Shown: positions 21,143 to 32,118 of the stretch, piece by piece
Numbering within the stretch: the stretch's first letter is position 1
Layout: each line of letters begins with the position of its first letter
NCBI GenBank assembly: GCA_022494885.1
Contig: JAGVSM010003629.1
Coordinates: 1-64,000, forward strand
DNA length: 64,000 nucleotides
Origin: Micrasema longulum
Lineage: Eukaryota; Arthropoda; Insecta; Trichoptera; Brachycentridae
Reading direction: 5' to 3'
Notes under the pieces: model-generated
The model's database searches: none
Told to the model about the DNA's origin: nothing
What the model saw: only the letters and a program-made list of their open reading frames with translations
Translations under genes and position numbers: made by a program

Positions 21143-21690
21143 GTAATGTCCCCATGGTTGTTCAACATATACATCGATAACGGTATGAAAGAACTGAAAG
21201 ATTTAAGAATTGGAGAAAAAATTCATGGTTAAACTGTTAACTGTCTTCTGTATGCTGATGATGCCGTGCTTCTTGCTAGCAGCAAAGGAGACCCGCAATT
21301 CTTGGTAACAAAAGTCTACAATGCATGCAAGAAAAGCGATTTGCTAATGGATGTTACTAAATTGAAAGTGATGTTTTTTGAATGGGATGAAAATTTAACT
21401 AAATGTGAGATCAGTGTGAACGGAGATATTCTGAATCAGGTAGAAGAATTTGTGTACCTGGGAAGTACGTTTACTAGGGATGGAAATATTGAGAAAGATA
21501 TTGAAAGGAGGATGAGTGCCGGGAACAGGGTAAACGGTGCACTGAAATCTGCTTTGGCAAACAAATGTTTATCGCAAGAGACAAAACTAGAAGTTCACAA
21601 TGGAGTTCTAGTGCCGACTCTAACATATGGGAGCGAAGTATAGGATTGGAAAAATGATGATAAAAGTAGGTTAAATGCTGTCGAAATGCG
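21143..21690 (+). mobile_element. LINE-2 reverse transcriptase fragment
   Basis: Frame 2 reads VMSPWLFNIYIDNGMKELKD, a TAA at 21230-21232, then NCLLYADDAVLLASSKGD (catalytic motif C, YADD), SDLLMDVTKLKVMFFEWDEN, EEFVYLGSTFTRDGNIEKDI and TLTYGSEV before a TAG at 21641-21643. Motif A is not present. It is 5'- and 3'-truncated, with two nonsense changes. Related copies are at 45480-46190 and 46530-46690. Confidence 0.85.
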
Positions 21691-22119
21691 ATCTGCGAAT
21701 TTTAAAATAAGTACTATCTCACCAGTTCGTCGGTACTAAATTAAATTCTCACTTTTTTTCTAAAAAAGCATCTAATTTCATTTGCTTTGATTGTTGCTTC
21801 CTTTCTTGCAGAATCATAGCATAAACTACAAATATTTTAATATTCTTTTAATTTAAATAAAATAAAAAAATAAGTAAAATCATACCTTTTTATTTTTCTT
21901 AAAAACAAAACGCAAAATAATTCGGGAACAATTTCACACATACAATAGGCTGCTTGCGTAAACGGCAATATAATAAAACAACGTGTAAAAGTGTGTCTGC
22001 TATTAGAATCGCGACGCCAACTGTCGTCTGGTGTCGGTCAAACCGGGAAATCCCACGCTGGCACCAACTGGCGGAGTTGTAAATCAGCGTAAAACGACGT
22101 TTACCTGTAGTTGTATTTT
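21691..22119. other. No gene recognised
   Basis: AT-rich, then a GC-richer stretch near 22010-22090 (CGCGACGCCAACTGTCGTC). AGCGTAAAACGACGTTTA at 22086-22103 recurs near 58965. No coding motif. Confidence 0.35.
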
Positions 22120-22225
22120 TCTCAAACTGAACGGTTTCGGTAGGTAGGAAGAGCCTTAAGGCAATATGCCCGCCCTTATATGTATATATTTATTGTATAT
22201 AAAGTGTTAAACAAATTAATAAATA
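22120..22225 (+). mobile_element. LINE-5 3' tail
   Basis: CTCAAACTGAACGG, GGTAGGTAGGAAGAG, and CAATATGCCCGCCCTTATAT then AATAAATAAA; same as 36900-37010. Confidence 0.7.
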
Positions 22226-22589
22226 AACTTAGTATCTTCTGACGATCTTCAACTAGGATAGGAGCTCCAACCTCAGCAACCACAAAGTCCCTTACACTAA
22301 AAAAATACAAGTACTTTTTTTAGTGATTATTTTTAACCCAGTTGGTTAGAAAGAAAAGTCTGTTCATAATTTGTAGGTGTCAGTCATAGGATGACTTTTC
22401 TTTCAGTCAGTTCTTTAAGCTTACATTCCTATGAATATTATTACGTTGTTTTTCTTTGAATTGAAGGAGATGTGAAGGAGGTCAACAAGGAATTTGCACC
22501 CCTAACGAGGTGTTATGTGGTTGTTTACAAACTAGAGTAGATACGTATTTTCATTGTTAGTTTTGTAAAACTAAAATGAAACGTATTGC
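22226..22589. other. No gene recognised
   Basis: Contains a short mirrored pair (TACAAGTACTTTTTTTAGTG nearby) but no repeat family or coding motif. Confidence 0.35.
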
Positions 22590-22730
22590 GTCAGATTAAC
22601 ATATTATAACAGAGATGGAGAACATTCTAGAGAAAGGAATATGGAAGTCTAGGCATTAACAGGGCTTATGGCATGCTATTGGCTAGATCAAGTAACATTC
22701 ACTATTCTGTCTACGTTTGAATCATCATCG
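22590..22730 (+). repeat. Family A fragment
   Basis: AACATATTATAACAGAGATGG, GAATATGGAAGTCTAGGC, CAGGGCTTATGG, AACATTCACTATTCTG; cut off by a SINE2 at its 3' side. Confidence 0.7.
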
Positions 22731-22978
22731 CCATCATTCCCTTTCCGCACCGAATGGTGCATAGGGCACTGTATTGGTACACCAATTGCAACATATTTTG
22801 ATAACTTTTGTTACATGGAGGTAAGATGATCAGTCTTGCGCTTCAGGTACCAGTCCAAGGACTATGAAATATTCTAGTATGAAAATACCCTTTAAAATAA
22901 ATATTTTGTATCAATCATGTCGGGAAACGAACCCGAGACCAATTGCATGGTAGGCTAACGCGCCGACCATTACACTTT
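22731..22978 (-). mobile_element. SINE2 (tRNA-derived)
   Basis: Minus strand. B box seen as AACCCGAGACC on +, with GGTAGGCTAACGCGCCGACC for the A-box side; body with CTTGCGCTTCAGGTACCAGT and CATTCCCTTTCCGCACC. The last bases of the head (CGAGGCCGA) are missing. Confidence 0.8.
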
Positions 22979-23204
22979 AATAATAATTATAATAATGATC
23001 ATGGTTTATTAACAAAAAATAACAATTTTTTTATCTACTACATATACACTTAGGTAATAGATTTCTCTGGATCATGTCTAGTCTGCCTAACTAGGTACAG
23101 CCTGTTTTAAGGTAGACATTTTTGGGCCAAAATAAACAATAGCATGACTACCTACTAGTTAATGAATTATATAATTATACAATATTTAAATATACCATTT
23201 ATTA
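22979..23204 (-). mobile_element. LINE tail of unknown family
   Basis: GGTTTATTAACAAAAAATAAC, ATCTACTACATA, CTGCCTAACTAGGTACAGCC; the start recurs at 31500-31550 and the middle near 2195-2230. Probably an untranslated LINE 3' end. Confidence 0.45.
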
Positions 23205-23345
23205 AACAATGTTTGAGTATGTCCAAAAGCTTGCAGACTGACTGGATTTCCTCCCTAGGGAGTTATTTATATTTCCCTAGGGAGAAAATCTAGCAAGTCT
23301 ACAAGCATTTGGACACACTAAAAAAATGGTTGAATCAACTACCTG
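23205..23345. repeat. Family A terminal fragment pair
   Basis: Left tip ACAATGTTTGAGTATGTCC and right tip GGACACACTAAAAAAATGG enclose only about 75 bp with CCTCCCTAGGGAG, so the middle was deleted. Confidence 0.7.
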
Positions 23346-23704
23346 GTAAAAGAAGAAGTATAAGTATAAGTATACCGATATAGACCCATTAGTTTCTTTG
23401 TAGACGTCGCTCAGTGCGCAACTCCTGATTTGAATTTAACTATGCCGTGTTGTGTCCTTTTAAAGTGTAGAAATACTGCTAGGACCTTAAAGAAACACGA
23501 TGGTGTCACATTTCATGCGTAATTAGCAAACGAATGTTTAAGTAGCAAATGCATTACTTAAAAATTGAATTATTTTTCCATCTGTCAGATTGCCGAAGAA
23601 ACAAAATAGATATTTCGTCAGTGTTGCCAGGTTCTAATGAGAGAACTAACGAAAATTAAAACTCTCTGATAAAACAACGCCGTGGTGGACATTTGACCGA
23701 CATT
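23346..23704. other. No gene recognised
   Basis: Short coding-like trace near 23440 (ACTATGCCGTGTTGTGTCC) reminiscent of a THAP-type start, followed by TGTAGAAATACTGC, but too short to call. Otherwise unassigned. Confidence 0.25.
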
Positions 23705-24070
23705 ATCTTAAAAACATCAAATATTATTTAACATGATGTAAAAATATCCGTTTTCTGTAAAATAAAATTTGTTTTATATTTTAAGTTCAAAGTTCATAAA
23801 TTCAATTACTCTTATTAAATGACCTATCTACTTTGTTGGGTCAATCAATATTTCCGCGGGCACAGTAAAATTTTAGAGAAATTAACAGATTGCTTTTTTT
23901 TAACCTTACATTTGTATTATGATTATACTTTTTCTTATCGTGCAACATTACGCGGCGACATCACGAATGCGCACGGTGAAAGTGGAGCATAGTGGGGGGA
24001 TTTTGGGCACCGTCCGATGTATTCAAATATGATTCTACGCTCCTGCTGGACTATTCTTAATTCTGTGCAA
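23705..24070 (+). repeat. Family D repeat
   Basis: About 360 bp shared with 51630-51985: ATCAAATATTATTTAA, TAAAATTTGTTTTATATTTT, AAGCAACATTACGCGGCGAC-like, TGTATTCAAATATGATTCTA. No ORF. Distinctive CATTACGCGGCGACATCA. Confidence 0.8.
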
Positions 24071-24479
24071 ATGACTTTCTTTTGAAAATAGGTCTAGTAA
24101 GGTTGAAACAAAAATGGTATTATTGGTCAATAATTTGTACTGTTGTTCTTAGAAAGCGTGGTAAGTGTTTTTCCGGCTAATGTTTAAAAATAAATGCCGA
24201 TCATTTAAAAACTGTCGCGTTTAAATTTAGAATTGACATTGACAGGAATTTAAAAATGGAATAGAAAAAATAAAGGAATACTGATTGACATGGATAGATA
24301 TACGAAAGGGGCAATCGAAAAGTTCAAGGAAAAATCATTGTATTTTTTTTTAAAACAAATTTCCTTGGTACGCCGTCAACGCGTTTGCTTAGAATGTAAA
24401 AGGTCTCCAGTTTAATTCCGGACGTAACCGACAAGAAATATTTATTGAGAATAATGAGATAATAAGAACCTCATATTTA

Positions 24480-25200
24480 AAAATGTTTGAGTATGTCCAA
24501 ATGCTTGCAGACTGGCTGGAATTCCTCCCTAGGGAAATTTATTATTCATATTTTTTTTATTCATAATATTCTTATTATTCATATTTAAAGTTATTGCAAC
24601 AGAGAAGGAAAACATTTTTGAGAAGGGAATATGGAAGTCTATGCATTTACGGAGCTTATGACCTGTCATTGGCTGGTTTAAGTGGGCACTTTACACACTG
24701 TGTAACATTCACCATTCATTGTGTATGCAGACAATTGGTGGAATTCCATTTTTCATTTGGCAATGTATCCAAAATAAAACAAGTTTATTGGATTATAATT
24801 CTACTTTATTTTTTATGAAATATACAAAGGGTATATTGTGACGCGTTTCGTCTTGTTGGGACATTTTCAAACAAACATGGTTTGACATGACAAACATGTT
24901 TGAACAAACCATGTTCGTTTGAAAATGTCCTAACAAGACGAAACGCGTCACAATATACCCTTTGTATATTTCATAAAAAATAAAGTAGAATTATAATCCA
25001 ATAAACTTGTTTTATTTTGGATACATTACCAAATTCACCATTCTGACCATGTTTGAACATCCACATTTCCTCAACTCTTCCACCTGTTGAATTTTGTCAA
25101 GTAAAAGAGCTAAAACATAAATTTCAATATGAATAACTCCCAAGGGAGGAAATCTGCAAGCATTTGGACATACTCAAACATTGTTGAATTAACTACCTGG
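24480..25200. repeat. Family A element interrupted by a foldback
   Basis: Tip TGTTTGAGTATGTCCAAATG at 24484 and inverted tip ATTTGGACATACTCAAACA at about 25163-25181. The core GACCTGTCATTGGCTGG is at 24660-24676. At ATTCACCATTC the sequence is broken by 24755-25034 and resumes with AATTCACCATTCTG. Confidence 0.8.
24755..25034. mobile_element. Foldback of two Penelope-like termini
   Basis: Arms 24755-24883 and 24906-25034 are 129-bp inverted repeats with few differences. Each contains GACGAAACGCGTCAC read outward, with paired GTC...GAC before GAAAC, the arrangement seen in Penelope-like terminal repeats. The centre has GACATGACAAACATG. Inserted in family A. Confidence 0.7.
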
Positions 25201-25214
25201 TAAAATAAGAAGTA

Positions 25215-25585
25215 TAAAAATTGGAAAATTGTTTTCAGGCGTTGCCTAGTAGGTGATTTGGTTCAGCCGGATAAATCTCACCCGCGTGATAAAGGTTTCA
25301 GCTCTTTTACTTCTCAAAAGTCAACAGATGGAAGACTTGAGGAAATGTGGATGTTCAAACATGGACAGAATTGTGAATGTTACACAGTGTGTAAAGCGGC
25401 CATTTAAACAAGCCAGCGACAGGTCATAAGCCCAGTAAATGCCTAGACTTCCATATTCCCTTCTCAAAAATGTTTTCCCTCTACAGAGAGTGAAATAAAT
25501 TTAATTATGAATAACTCCCTAGGGAGGGAATCCAGCCAGTCTGCAGGCATTTGGACATACTCAAACATTGCTGTAGTTTATTTTA
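25215..25585 (-). repeat. Family A copy
   Basis: Begins GTTTTCAGGCGTTGCCTAG, includes the inverted core GCCAGCGACAGGTCATAAG and ends GGCATTTGGACATACTCAAAC. It follows the previous copy directly, in a near-tandem arrangement. Confidence 0.8.
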
Positions 25586-25784
25586 ATTCAAATCATTATT
25601 ATTCGTTTTTTCATACATTTTCGGAAAACTTCACACATACGATTAAATTTGGTCTACGGACATTGGAAATAAGGAATTAGAAAAATTATTAAGGATAGTA
25701 ATCTAAATATTATGCCATTAAAACATTTGTAAATCTACTATACTTTATACGTGTATATATTTTTGTATTAACGTAAACTGTATA

Positions 25785-26325
25785 TCAATATATTACAACA
25801 GAGGTGGAGATCATTTTGGAGAAGTCCATATGGAAGTCTAGGCATTTGCAGGGCGTATGACCTGTCTTTGGTTGGTTTAAATGGCCACTTTACACACTAT
25901 GTAACATTCACCATTCTGCCCATGTTTAAACATCCACATTTCCAAATCTTAGAAGAAGTTTAAAAATTTGATAATTGTTTTCAGGCGTTCATGGGAAATA
26001 ATTCGATCAAATGAATCTCTTTACAACAATAAAGGTTTCAGCTCTTTAACTTCACTCAAATCAACAGATGAAAGAACTAAAGAAATATGGATGTTCGAAC
26101 ATAGGCAGAATGGTGAATAATACAGTGTGTATGTGTGTAAAGCGGTCACTCGAACAAGCGAACGACAGGTCATACGCCCTGTAAATCCCTAGATTTCCGT
26201 ATTCCCTTCTACAAAATGTTATCCATCTCTGTTGTAATTTGTTAATCTTAATGACTCCCTAGGGGGTAAAATCCAGTCTTTTGTCTACAAACATTTGAAC
26301 AAACTCAAAATATTGTAATAAACCG
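25785..26325. repeat. Family A, two facing pieces
   Basis: 25790-25950 in + orientation (TATTACAACAGAGGTGGAG, GACCTGTCTTTGGTTGG) followed by 25975-26322 in inverse (CAGGCGTT, GAACGACAGGTCATACG, tip AATGTT.. CAAACTCAAAATATTG). Confidence 0.75.
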
Positions 26326-26340
26326 GATATATTTGAGACC

Positions 26341-27465
26341 ATGATAAAAAAATTCAATGATATAGGAGTAAAATCTCAAGAATACAAACTATTAAAATCA
26401 TACTTAACTAATCGGAAGCAGTATACCTTTGTAAATGAAAAAAAAAGCAAAATACAAACAGTAAATTTTGGAGTCCCACAAGGATCTATTTTGGGTCCAC
26501 TGTTATATATTTTATATATTAATGACTTATCACTGTATAAATTTAAAGGGAAAATTATTATGTATGCCGACGACATTGGACTTTTTTATAAAAATCAAAC
26601 AGACGTATTAACAAACAATGACATAAACGAAGACCTTACTATATTAACTAAATGGACAAACACAAACTTACTTACACTTAATGAAAAAAAATGCAATATT
26701 ATCCATTTTGAATCAAGAAAAAATGTCACAAAGTAGATGCTTTCATGAATAATGAACGACTAACTGAAATTGAACATGTTAAATACTTAGGACTAACAAT
26801 AGACAGACAATTGACATGGACAATTCATATCAACAATTTAATTAGCAAAGTGGCAACTTTATCGAGTCTATTTTTTAAAATCAAAAACTTTGTTCCAATA
26901 AGGGAAAAAATTTTAATGTATGAAGCATATGTAAAAACTAAAATATGTTATATGCAACTACTATGGGGAACAGGATATCAAAATGACATAAACAGACTAC
27001 AAAGACAGCAAAATAAAATATTAAAGTTAGTATATGACCTATCCTATTTAACAGCAACTAGAAAACTCTTGAAACAAACTAAGCAATTAAATATAACTAA
27101 ACTCTTCAAACTAGAATCCTTAAAATTTATTCATAAATTAGCCACTGATGTAATTGTACACGAAGAATTAAAACTTGAAAAAAATTGTAGTAAACATGAA
27201 CACAATACGAGAATATAAGAAAAATATCATATACAATCTTTTAAAACGAGAAAAGGACAATCGAGACTTATAAACCATGGACTGAAATTATACACTAAAC
27301 TACCAGACAAAACTAAACAAAAGACTCAGGCAACCTTTACAAAAGATGTTAAAAATATTATTATTAACAGTAGAATGTGAATTTTAAAAGTGAAAACATT
27401 TTGTTAAATGTATATAACCCGTAAGGGTTTATCAATAAAATTTAAATAAAAAAATAATAAAAAAT
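26341..27465 (+). mobile_element. LINE-1 (CR1/Jockey-like) reverse transcriptase, 5'-truncated
   Basis: Open from 26341: FGVPQGSILGPLLYILYIND is the RT motif B region and MYADDIGLFYKN (26563-) the catalytic YADD. Then a TAG at 26734-26736 and a one-base phase change; the next frame (26745-27218) continues with YLGLTIDRQLTWTIHIN, the thumb region and LQRQQNKILKLVYDLSYL. After another stop the end reads NHGLKLYTKLPDKTKQK. The tail has CCGTAAGGGTTTATCAATAAA and an A-rich end. 'LINE-1' is only my label and not L1. Damaged but the best preserved copy; others are at 34650, 37746 and 53668. Confidence 0.88.
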
Positions 27466-28529
27466 AAATAAAAAATTCTCTTTTGGGCTATAATTGTTTT
27501 TCGATTTCTTCAATATTATTTTTATTAATGGGAAACATATTCGGTAACCATAATCACTGCTACAAAACGGTTTCTTAGAACAGGCAATAGGGAAATATCA
27601 CATACTACGAATACTGATAAAAATATACGAAATGGATATAGAATATATATATATATATTTTAAATCAATATGAATATTGTGGAGAAATGTTTTCATACAT
27701 AAATACAAAAAAGAAATTCAATAAAAATACGTTCGTAGAAAAACGCGACGTGTTTGGCCTTGGTTGTTATGACTTCAAGATTCGTGATATTGTTCTACAT
27801 AAATTTCAACGACCAGGAACAAATAAACATGGTTCGTGACGTATTAGCGGCGTGGCCTTGCTTACAAATTTAAAAGTATTTTTTATGCTACTACTAATTA
27901 GCAAAAAGTTTTTTTTTTACTGGACAGTATTTCATAGACCGTTATTACTTTAAAAATGTAAAAAGAAGTGATATTTCCCTATTGCCCATATAGGAACCGA
28001 TTGCAACATTAAGCATACTAATATTTCTGGCTAGCCGACTCTTCATGTACTGTGCCTACTCCAGTACAAGCAAAATGTGTGTTTTTGTGCCATTTTTAAA
28101 AATATGAAATGTATATATAAATAAATAAGTGCTCTGATTCTTAGCGCGTGTAAGAAACTATTGTTTATATCCAATTTCCCGTAGCGCTGAACTTCACCAT
28201 TGTGTGAACATTTTATTGTCAAAATACTATTTGATTGCCTCTCGCGCCCACCTGGCCGGCGTCCAACGTGCGTCTCGACGCCTTTCTTAACGCGAGGCGT
28301 CGGCGTCGGATCCGAGTTAATAGGCGTACGTATCCATGTTCTAGCCATGACCTACTTAAATAGGTAATGGTTGCAGGTAAAACGTAATGGGCTATCGCTT
28401 CTTTACCTTTTCCTGTATTTTTTAAACTATCAAATCATTAATAATAAATATTAATCCTGTATTTGGGTTTTTCTGCGTTTCTCCGTCACCGACGTCATCA
28501 GACTGTACTAAAATTAGGATGAAATGATT
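27466..28529. other. Unassigned; GC-rich patch at 28190-28330
   Basis: No repeat of this window. 28225-28320 is unusually GC-rich (CACCTGGCCGGCGTCC, GCGAGGCGTCGGCGTCGG). About 28135-28200 shares TATTGTTTATNTCCAATTT and CGAACTTT-like pieces with 3538-3580. Could be a conserved noncoding or old gene fragment. Confidence 0.35.
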
Positions 28530-28700
28530 TTTTTTTGCAACAAAGGGGTATTTTTTTTTAAAGTGGGATTTGATAGCCTAACATGTCATTGGCTGATATA
28601 AATGACTACTGTAAGCACTCTGCAACATTCACCCTTCTGCCTGTGATTATTCAAAACCCTTCCATCTGTTGACTTTTGCGAAGTAAAATAGCTAAAACCT
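28530..28700 (+). repeat. Family A, diverged copy
   Basis: AACATGTCATTGGCTGATAT, GCAACATTCACCCTTCTGCC and CCATCTGTTGACTTTTGCGA; the oldest-looking copy by divergence. Confidence 0.6.
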
Positions 28701-28704
28701 TTTT

Positions 28705-28855
28705 TTTTGTTTATTTTTTCATTCATATATTAACATTTTAATTACAAAAATACACTTTAAAAAATACATCTTAAAATCAAGCTTTAACATAATTTGGAAA
28801 AAAATGCCTACAAAGACTTCAGCGTCTGAGCGTGGGCTATTCCCTTTTTAATGAT
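28705..28855 (-). mobile_element. LINE-7 3' tail
   Basis: TACAAAAATACACTTT, AAATACATCTTAAAAT, AATGCC.ACAAAGACT, CAGCGTCTGAGCGTGGGCTA match 39846-40010. Oriented with its T-rich end first, so minus strand. Confidence 0.65.
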
Positions 28856-28867
28856 TTAAAGGTTTAT

Positions 28868-28925
28868 CAACAATATTTTGAGTTTGTCTAAATTTTTGTA
28901 GACATGGACTTTTATCAAGGACTTT
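28868..28925 (+). repeat. Family A terminal tip
   Basis: CAACAATATTTTGAGTTTGTC, then TTTTTGTAGACATGGACT; only the tip. Confidence 0.6.
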
Positions 28926-29119
28926 AGGAAGTTTTATCTTTATATATATAATTCCTCTGTACGTGTGATGTCACCGTACTCTCCTAAACGGCCTTTGAAT
29001 TGAATACTTTTGATGGGTTTTTACACATGCTAACATTGAAACTAAAATTTAGAGGTTCAAGAGGGTTTTATCAGCTCAAAAACTGACATATTACTGCATT
29101 TTTAAGTTGTTATCTCAAA
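28926..29119. other. No recognised content
   Basis: Unassigned intron sequence. Confidence 0.35.
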
Positions 29120-29890
29120 TTTTGTAATTTATTTATTTATTTAATCATTCAAAATTACAAAATTAAATATTTATGAACTTATTAAGGCATTTCAGGCTAT
29201 GCCCGTATCAAGCTACAATAAAAATACAAAGTAAATTTAATTAGATCAAATTATAATGACATAGAATAACAATCTAGAAAAAAAAGGTAAATGTAATAAA
29301 TAATCAAATTCCAAAAAATACAATGCAAAAAAGATAATCAGAAATAATTTTTAAAATATAAATTATACAAATTAAGAATCACACATAACCAAATGTATAA
29401 AATAGTGGTATCATTAAAATCAACAAAATAATAGTAAAATATAGTAGTATTTAAAAAAAACAAAATAAGAGTATCAATTAAATCAACAGAAAAAGAATAT
29501 CAACATACTACAACAGAGATGAAGAACATTTAAGAGAAGGTAATATAGAAGTCTGGGCATCTACAGGGCTTATGACCTGTCAATGGCTGGTTTAAGTGGC
29601 CACTTTACACACCATTCTGCCTATATTTGAACATCTATATTCCTTAAATTCTTTCATCTGTTGATGTTTGTTAAGTTAAAGAGCTGAAACCCTTATTTAT
29701 GCGGGTGAGATTCATCTAATTGAATTATTTCACCTACATACTAGGCAACGCCTGAAAATATTTTTTTATAAACAGCTCCCCAGGGAGTTGAATCCAGTCC
29801 TTGTCTACAAAAATTTGGACAAACTCAAAATATTGTAGAAAAAGAATATATACATAAAAGCATAATTAAAATGATAATTGAGATATGTTT
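29120..29890 (-). mobile_element. LINE-8 3' region carrying a family A insertion
   Basis: 29120-29500 matches 38815-39210 (AAGGC.TTT.AGGCTATGCC, CAATGCAAAAAAGAT, AATAATTTTTAAAATATAAA). At 29501 a family A element begins and the LINE sequence resumes at 29837. The other copy shows the uninterrupted site. Confidence 0.75.
29501..29836 (-). mobile_element. Family A element with 13-bp target duplication
   Basis: Element of 336 bp from CAACATACTACAACAGAG to CAAACTCAAAATATTGT. AGAAAAAGAATAT stands on both sides (29488-29500 and 29837-29849). The paralogous LINE-8 copy at ~39192 has this word once. So family A moves as a unit and makes variable, longish duplications. Confidence 0.85.
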
Positions 29891-30345
29891 TCTAGAAATA
29901 AAGATGGGTTTATCAGTATATCGACACTATATCCTTATAATATCTCCTTGTTTCATTGCTTAAAACAAAATGAATCAATAGCAGATGTTTTGCTTGGTGT
30001 CATTTTATTTTCTTGTTGGGAGGACGTTTTCTTTTACATCAAAGAATTTTATTCTCAAATGATAAATGTTGCGAGTCTTAAAATAAATTGAAGAAATGCA
30101 CACTTTCTCTCTAATAAAAGTCCACGCAGTTGGAAACCGTTTTGAAGAAGATATGTTTACTCGGATGTCACAGAAAATAATAATCTTCAAAAAGATAAAA
30201 TAAAAAAATAATTACATCTTAAAATCTGTCGGTTGTTAAAATAAAGATCTTAAACAGTACTGAGAGATGAATTAGAGGATATTTACTTTTGATAAGTTCT
30301 TCATTATTTTTTTTTTCGCGAGGTTGACATCCCATCCCATATCAT
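29891..30345. other. No gene recognised
   Basis: A 68-codon frame at 29885-30091 and its shadow have no motif; AT-rich unassigned sequence. Confidence 0.3.
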
Positions 30346-31500
30346 TCTATATTAGAAAACCAACCTGTTCAGAGAGTTGATACCGTACGCGATCTGGGTG
30401 TTATTCTTGATAGCAAACTTACATTTGAGAATCACTTCGATGACATACTGACCCGTGCACATAGAAACCTTGGTTTTGTACTTCGTACATGCGTGTATTA
30501 AAATGGTCTACTTTGCTCATGTTCGCAGTTTGCTCTAGTACGCCTCTTCTGTTTGGTCTCCACAATATGTCACACATAAAGAAAAGTTCGAGAAAATTCA
30601 ATGGACATTTCTTAGACATCTTAACTGGAGATGCAGGTATACCGATCTCAATTATATGTCTTCCTGCAAAAAACACCACTTGCTTACTTTAGAAGATCGC
30701 CGTCTACTGTTGGACATGGGGGTGCTTCATGACATACTCAGTGGACGCCTTGATAGTCCGGCTCTTTTGTCGGAGTTATCATTAAATGTCCCCGGCTACC
30801 GCACCCGTCACACATCGAGCTCTCTATTTCATCTGCCAGTAGTTCGTACGAACTATGCCCAGAACTCTCCACTTATACGTTTTGTTAGTGAATATAATTT
30901 GAACTTTCCCCTTATTGATCCATTTGATTGTAAAAAAATAACATTTAAAATGCGCGTCCGAAAACATACTTTTTTGTCTTATACTTATTTTCAATAATAA
31001 AGTCTTATTATATCTTATTTTATTTTATTTTATCTCTAATTCTAAATATTTTATACATATTTATATTTTCGACACTTGCGTAGTAATATTTACACACATG
31101 TCCACCCTCATTCCAATATAACACCCACTCACATTTTTTTTTTTTTTTTTCCTTTTTTTTTTTTTTGCACCACAACAGGCCAGGAGGCCTAATTACATCA
31201 CAGAGCACCCAGGCTTGAGAAAAATCACATTTTTTTAATTTTAGTGTTCTCACCGGGAATCGAACCCGGAACCTTCCGTGTGTGAGTCAAGCGTCTTGAC
31301 CACTACACCACGGAGGCCGCCCTCACCCACCCTCTCACTCACTTACACTCACACAAACACACTAGTATGTATTGTACGTGTATTTAATCTATTTCTGTGG
31401 ATATCTGTCATTGGTATATTTTATTTGTTGTATTTTTGTTACATGTATTACTGTTGATATCCCCAATAAATAAAAAAAATAATAAAAATAAATAATAATA
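30346..31500 (+). mobile_element. LINE-3 (Jockey/CR1-like) C-terminal half and tail, split by SINE1
   Basis: 30352 onward reads QRVDTVRDLGVILDSKLTFE, then DDILTRAHRNLGFVLR with a frame break near 30500, and 30656-30997 gives LLTLEDRRLLLDMGVLHDIL and RTNYAQNSPLIRFVSEYNLN. The tail includes CACACATGTCCACC and ends GATATCCCCAATAAATAAA at ~31465. SINE1 sits at 31136-31322. A second copy of the 3' end, without SINE, is at 43612-44060. Confidence 0.85.
31136..31322 (-). mobile_element. SINE1 (tRNA-derived)
   Basis: T-run at 31136-31166, then GCACCACAACAGGCCAGGAG, GAGAAAAATCACATTTT, B box complement GGGAATCGAACCCGGAACC and A-box side TTGACCACTACACCACGGAG. It is inserted in LINE-3 tail at ACCCACTCAC/CCTCACCCACC; the unfilled site is at ~43888-43910. 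Confidence 0.9.
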
Positions 31501-31551
31501 ATAATAATGGATTATTAACAAAAATTACAAATTCTTTATCTACTACATACA

Positions 31552-31688
31552 TCAATATTTTGAGTTTGCCCAAATTTTTGTAGACAAGGACTGGATTCAA
31601 CTCCCTGGGGTGCTGTTTATATTAACATTTTACAACAGAGATGAAGAACATTTAAGAGAAGGTAATATGGAAGTCTAGGCATCTACAG
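31552..31688 (+). repeat. Family A fragment
   Basis: CAATATTTTGAGTTTGCCC, CTCCCTGGGGTGCTG, ACAACAGAGATGAAGAAC, AGAGAAGGTAATATGGAAG; stops at CATCTACAG where LINE-2 begins. Confidence 0.7.
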
Positions 31689-31790
31689 ATTTCCGCTTAC
31701 TCCGTACTCCGATAACACCTTCCATAATTTTTCTCTGTCAACTCTATCAAACGCTTTTTGCAGATCGACAAAAGCGCAGAAGAGTTGGGA
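31689..31790 (-). mobile_element. LINE RT fragment with catalytic motif A
   Basis: On the minus strand: LFCAFVDLQKAFDRVDREKL, then WKVLSEYGVSG. This is the RT motif A region with the first catalytic Asp (VDLQKAFD). Probably LINE-2; about 34 codons only. Confidence 0.8.
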
Positions 31791-31934
31791 CGAATACCCC
31801 ACAAATATCCAAAAAAATACACATTATTTATTTCTGGATTACCTTCTTTCAACACAAAGACGCCAGGGCTGTAAAAAGTATTCTGGTCAAGTACGAGTAT
31901 TCAAGTCAAGTTGATATTCTTGCACAAATTAATC
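31791..31934. repeat. Family G short repeat
   Basis: CACATTATTTATTTCTGGATT, CTTTCAACACAAAGACG and GGCTGTA recur at 41537-41610. Confidence 0.55.
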
Positions 31935-32118
31935 TAAGCCATTCAAAAGCCCGAAAATTGCAATTCCATTGTATAAATCATTTGTTCGTAGTTTGCTTGA
32001 ATTTTATTCTGCAATATGGTCTCCAAATTATAATATTCATATAACGCAGATTGAATCGGTGCAACGTCAATTATTTAAATCGTTAATATTTAGAATCGGA
32101 TCAAATACTTTTATAATC

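Noticed and set aside
23440..23530. THAP-like or other host gene start
   Set aside because: Only about 25 codons of weak resemblance, without continuation or splice sites.
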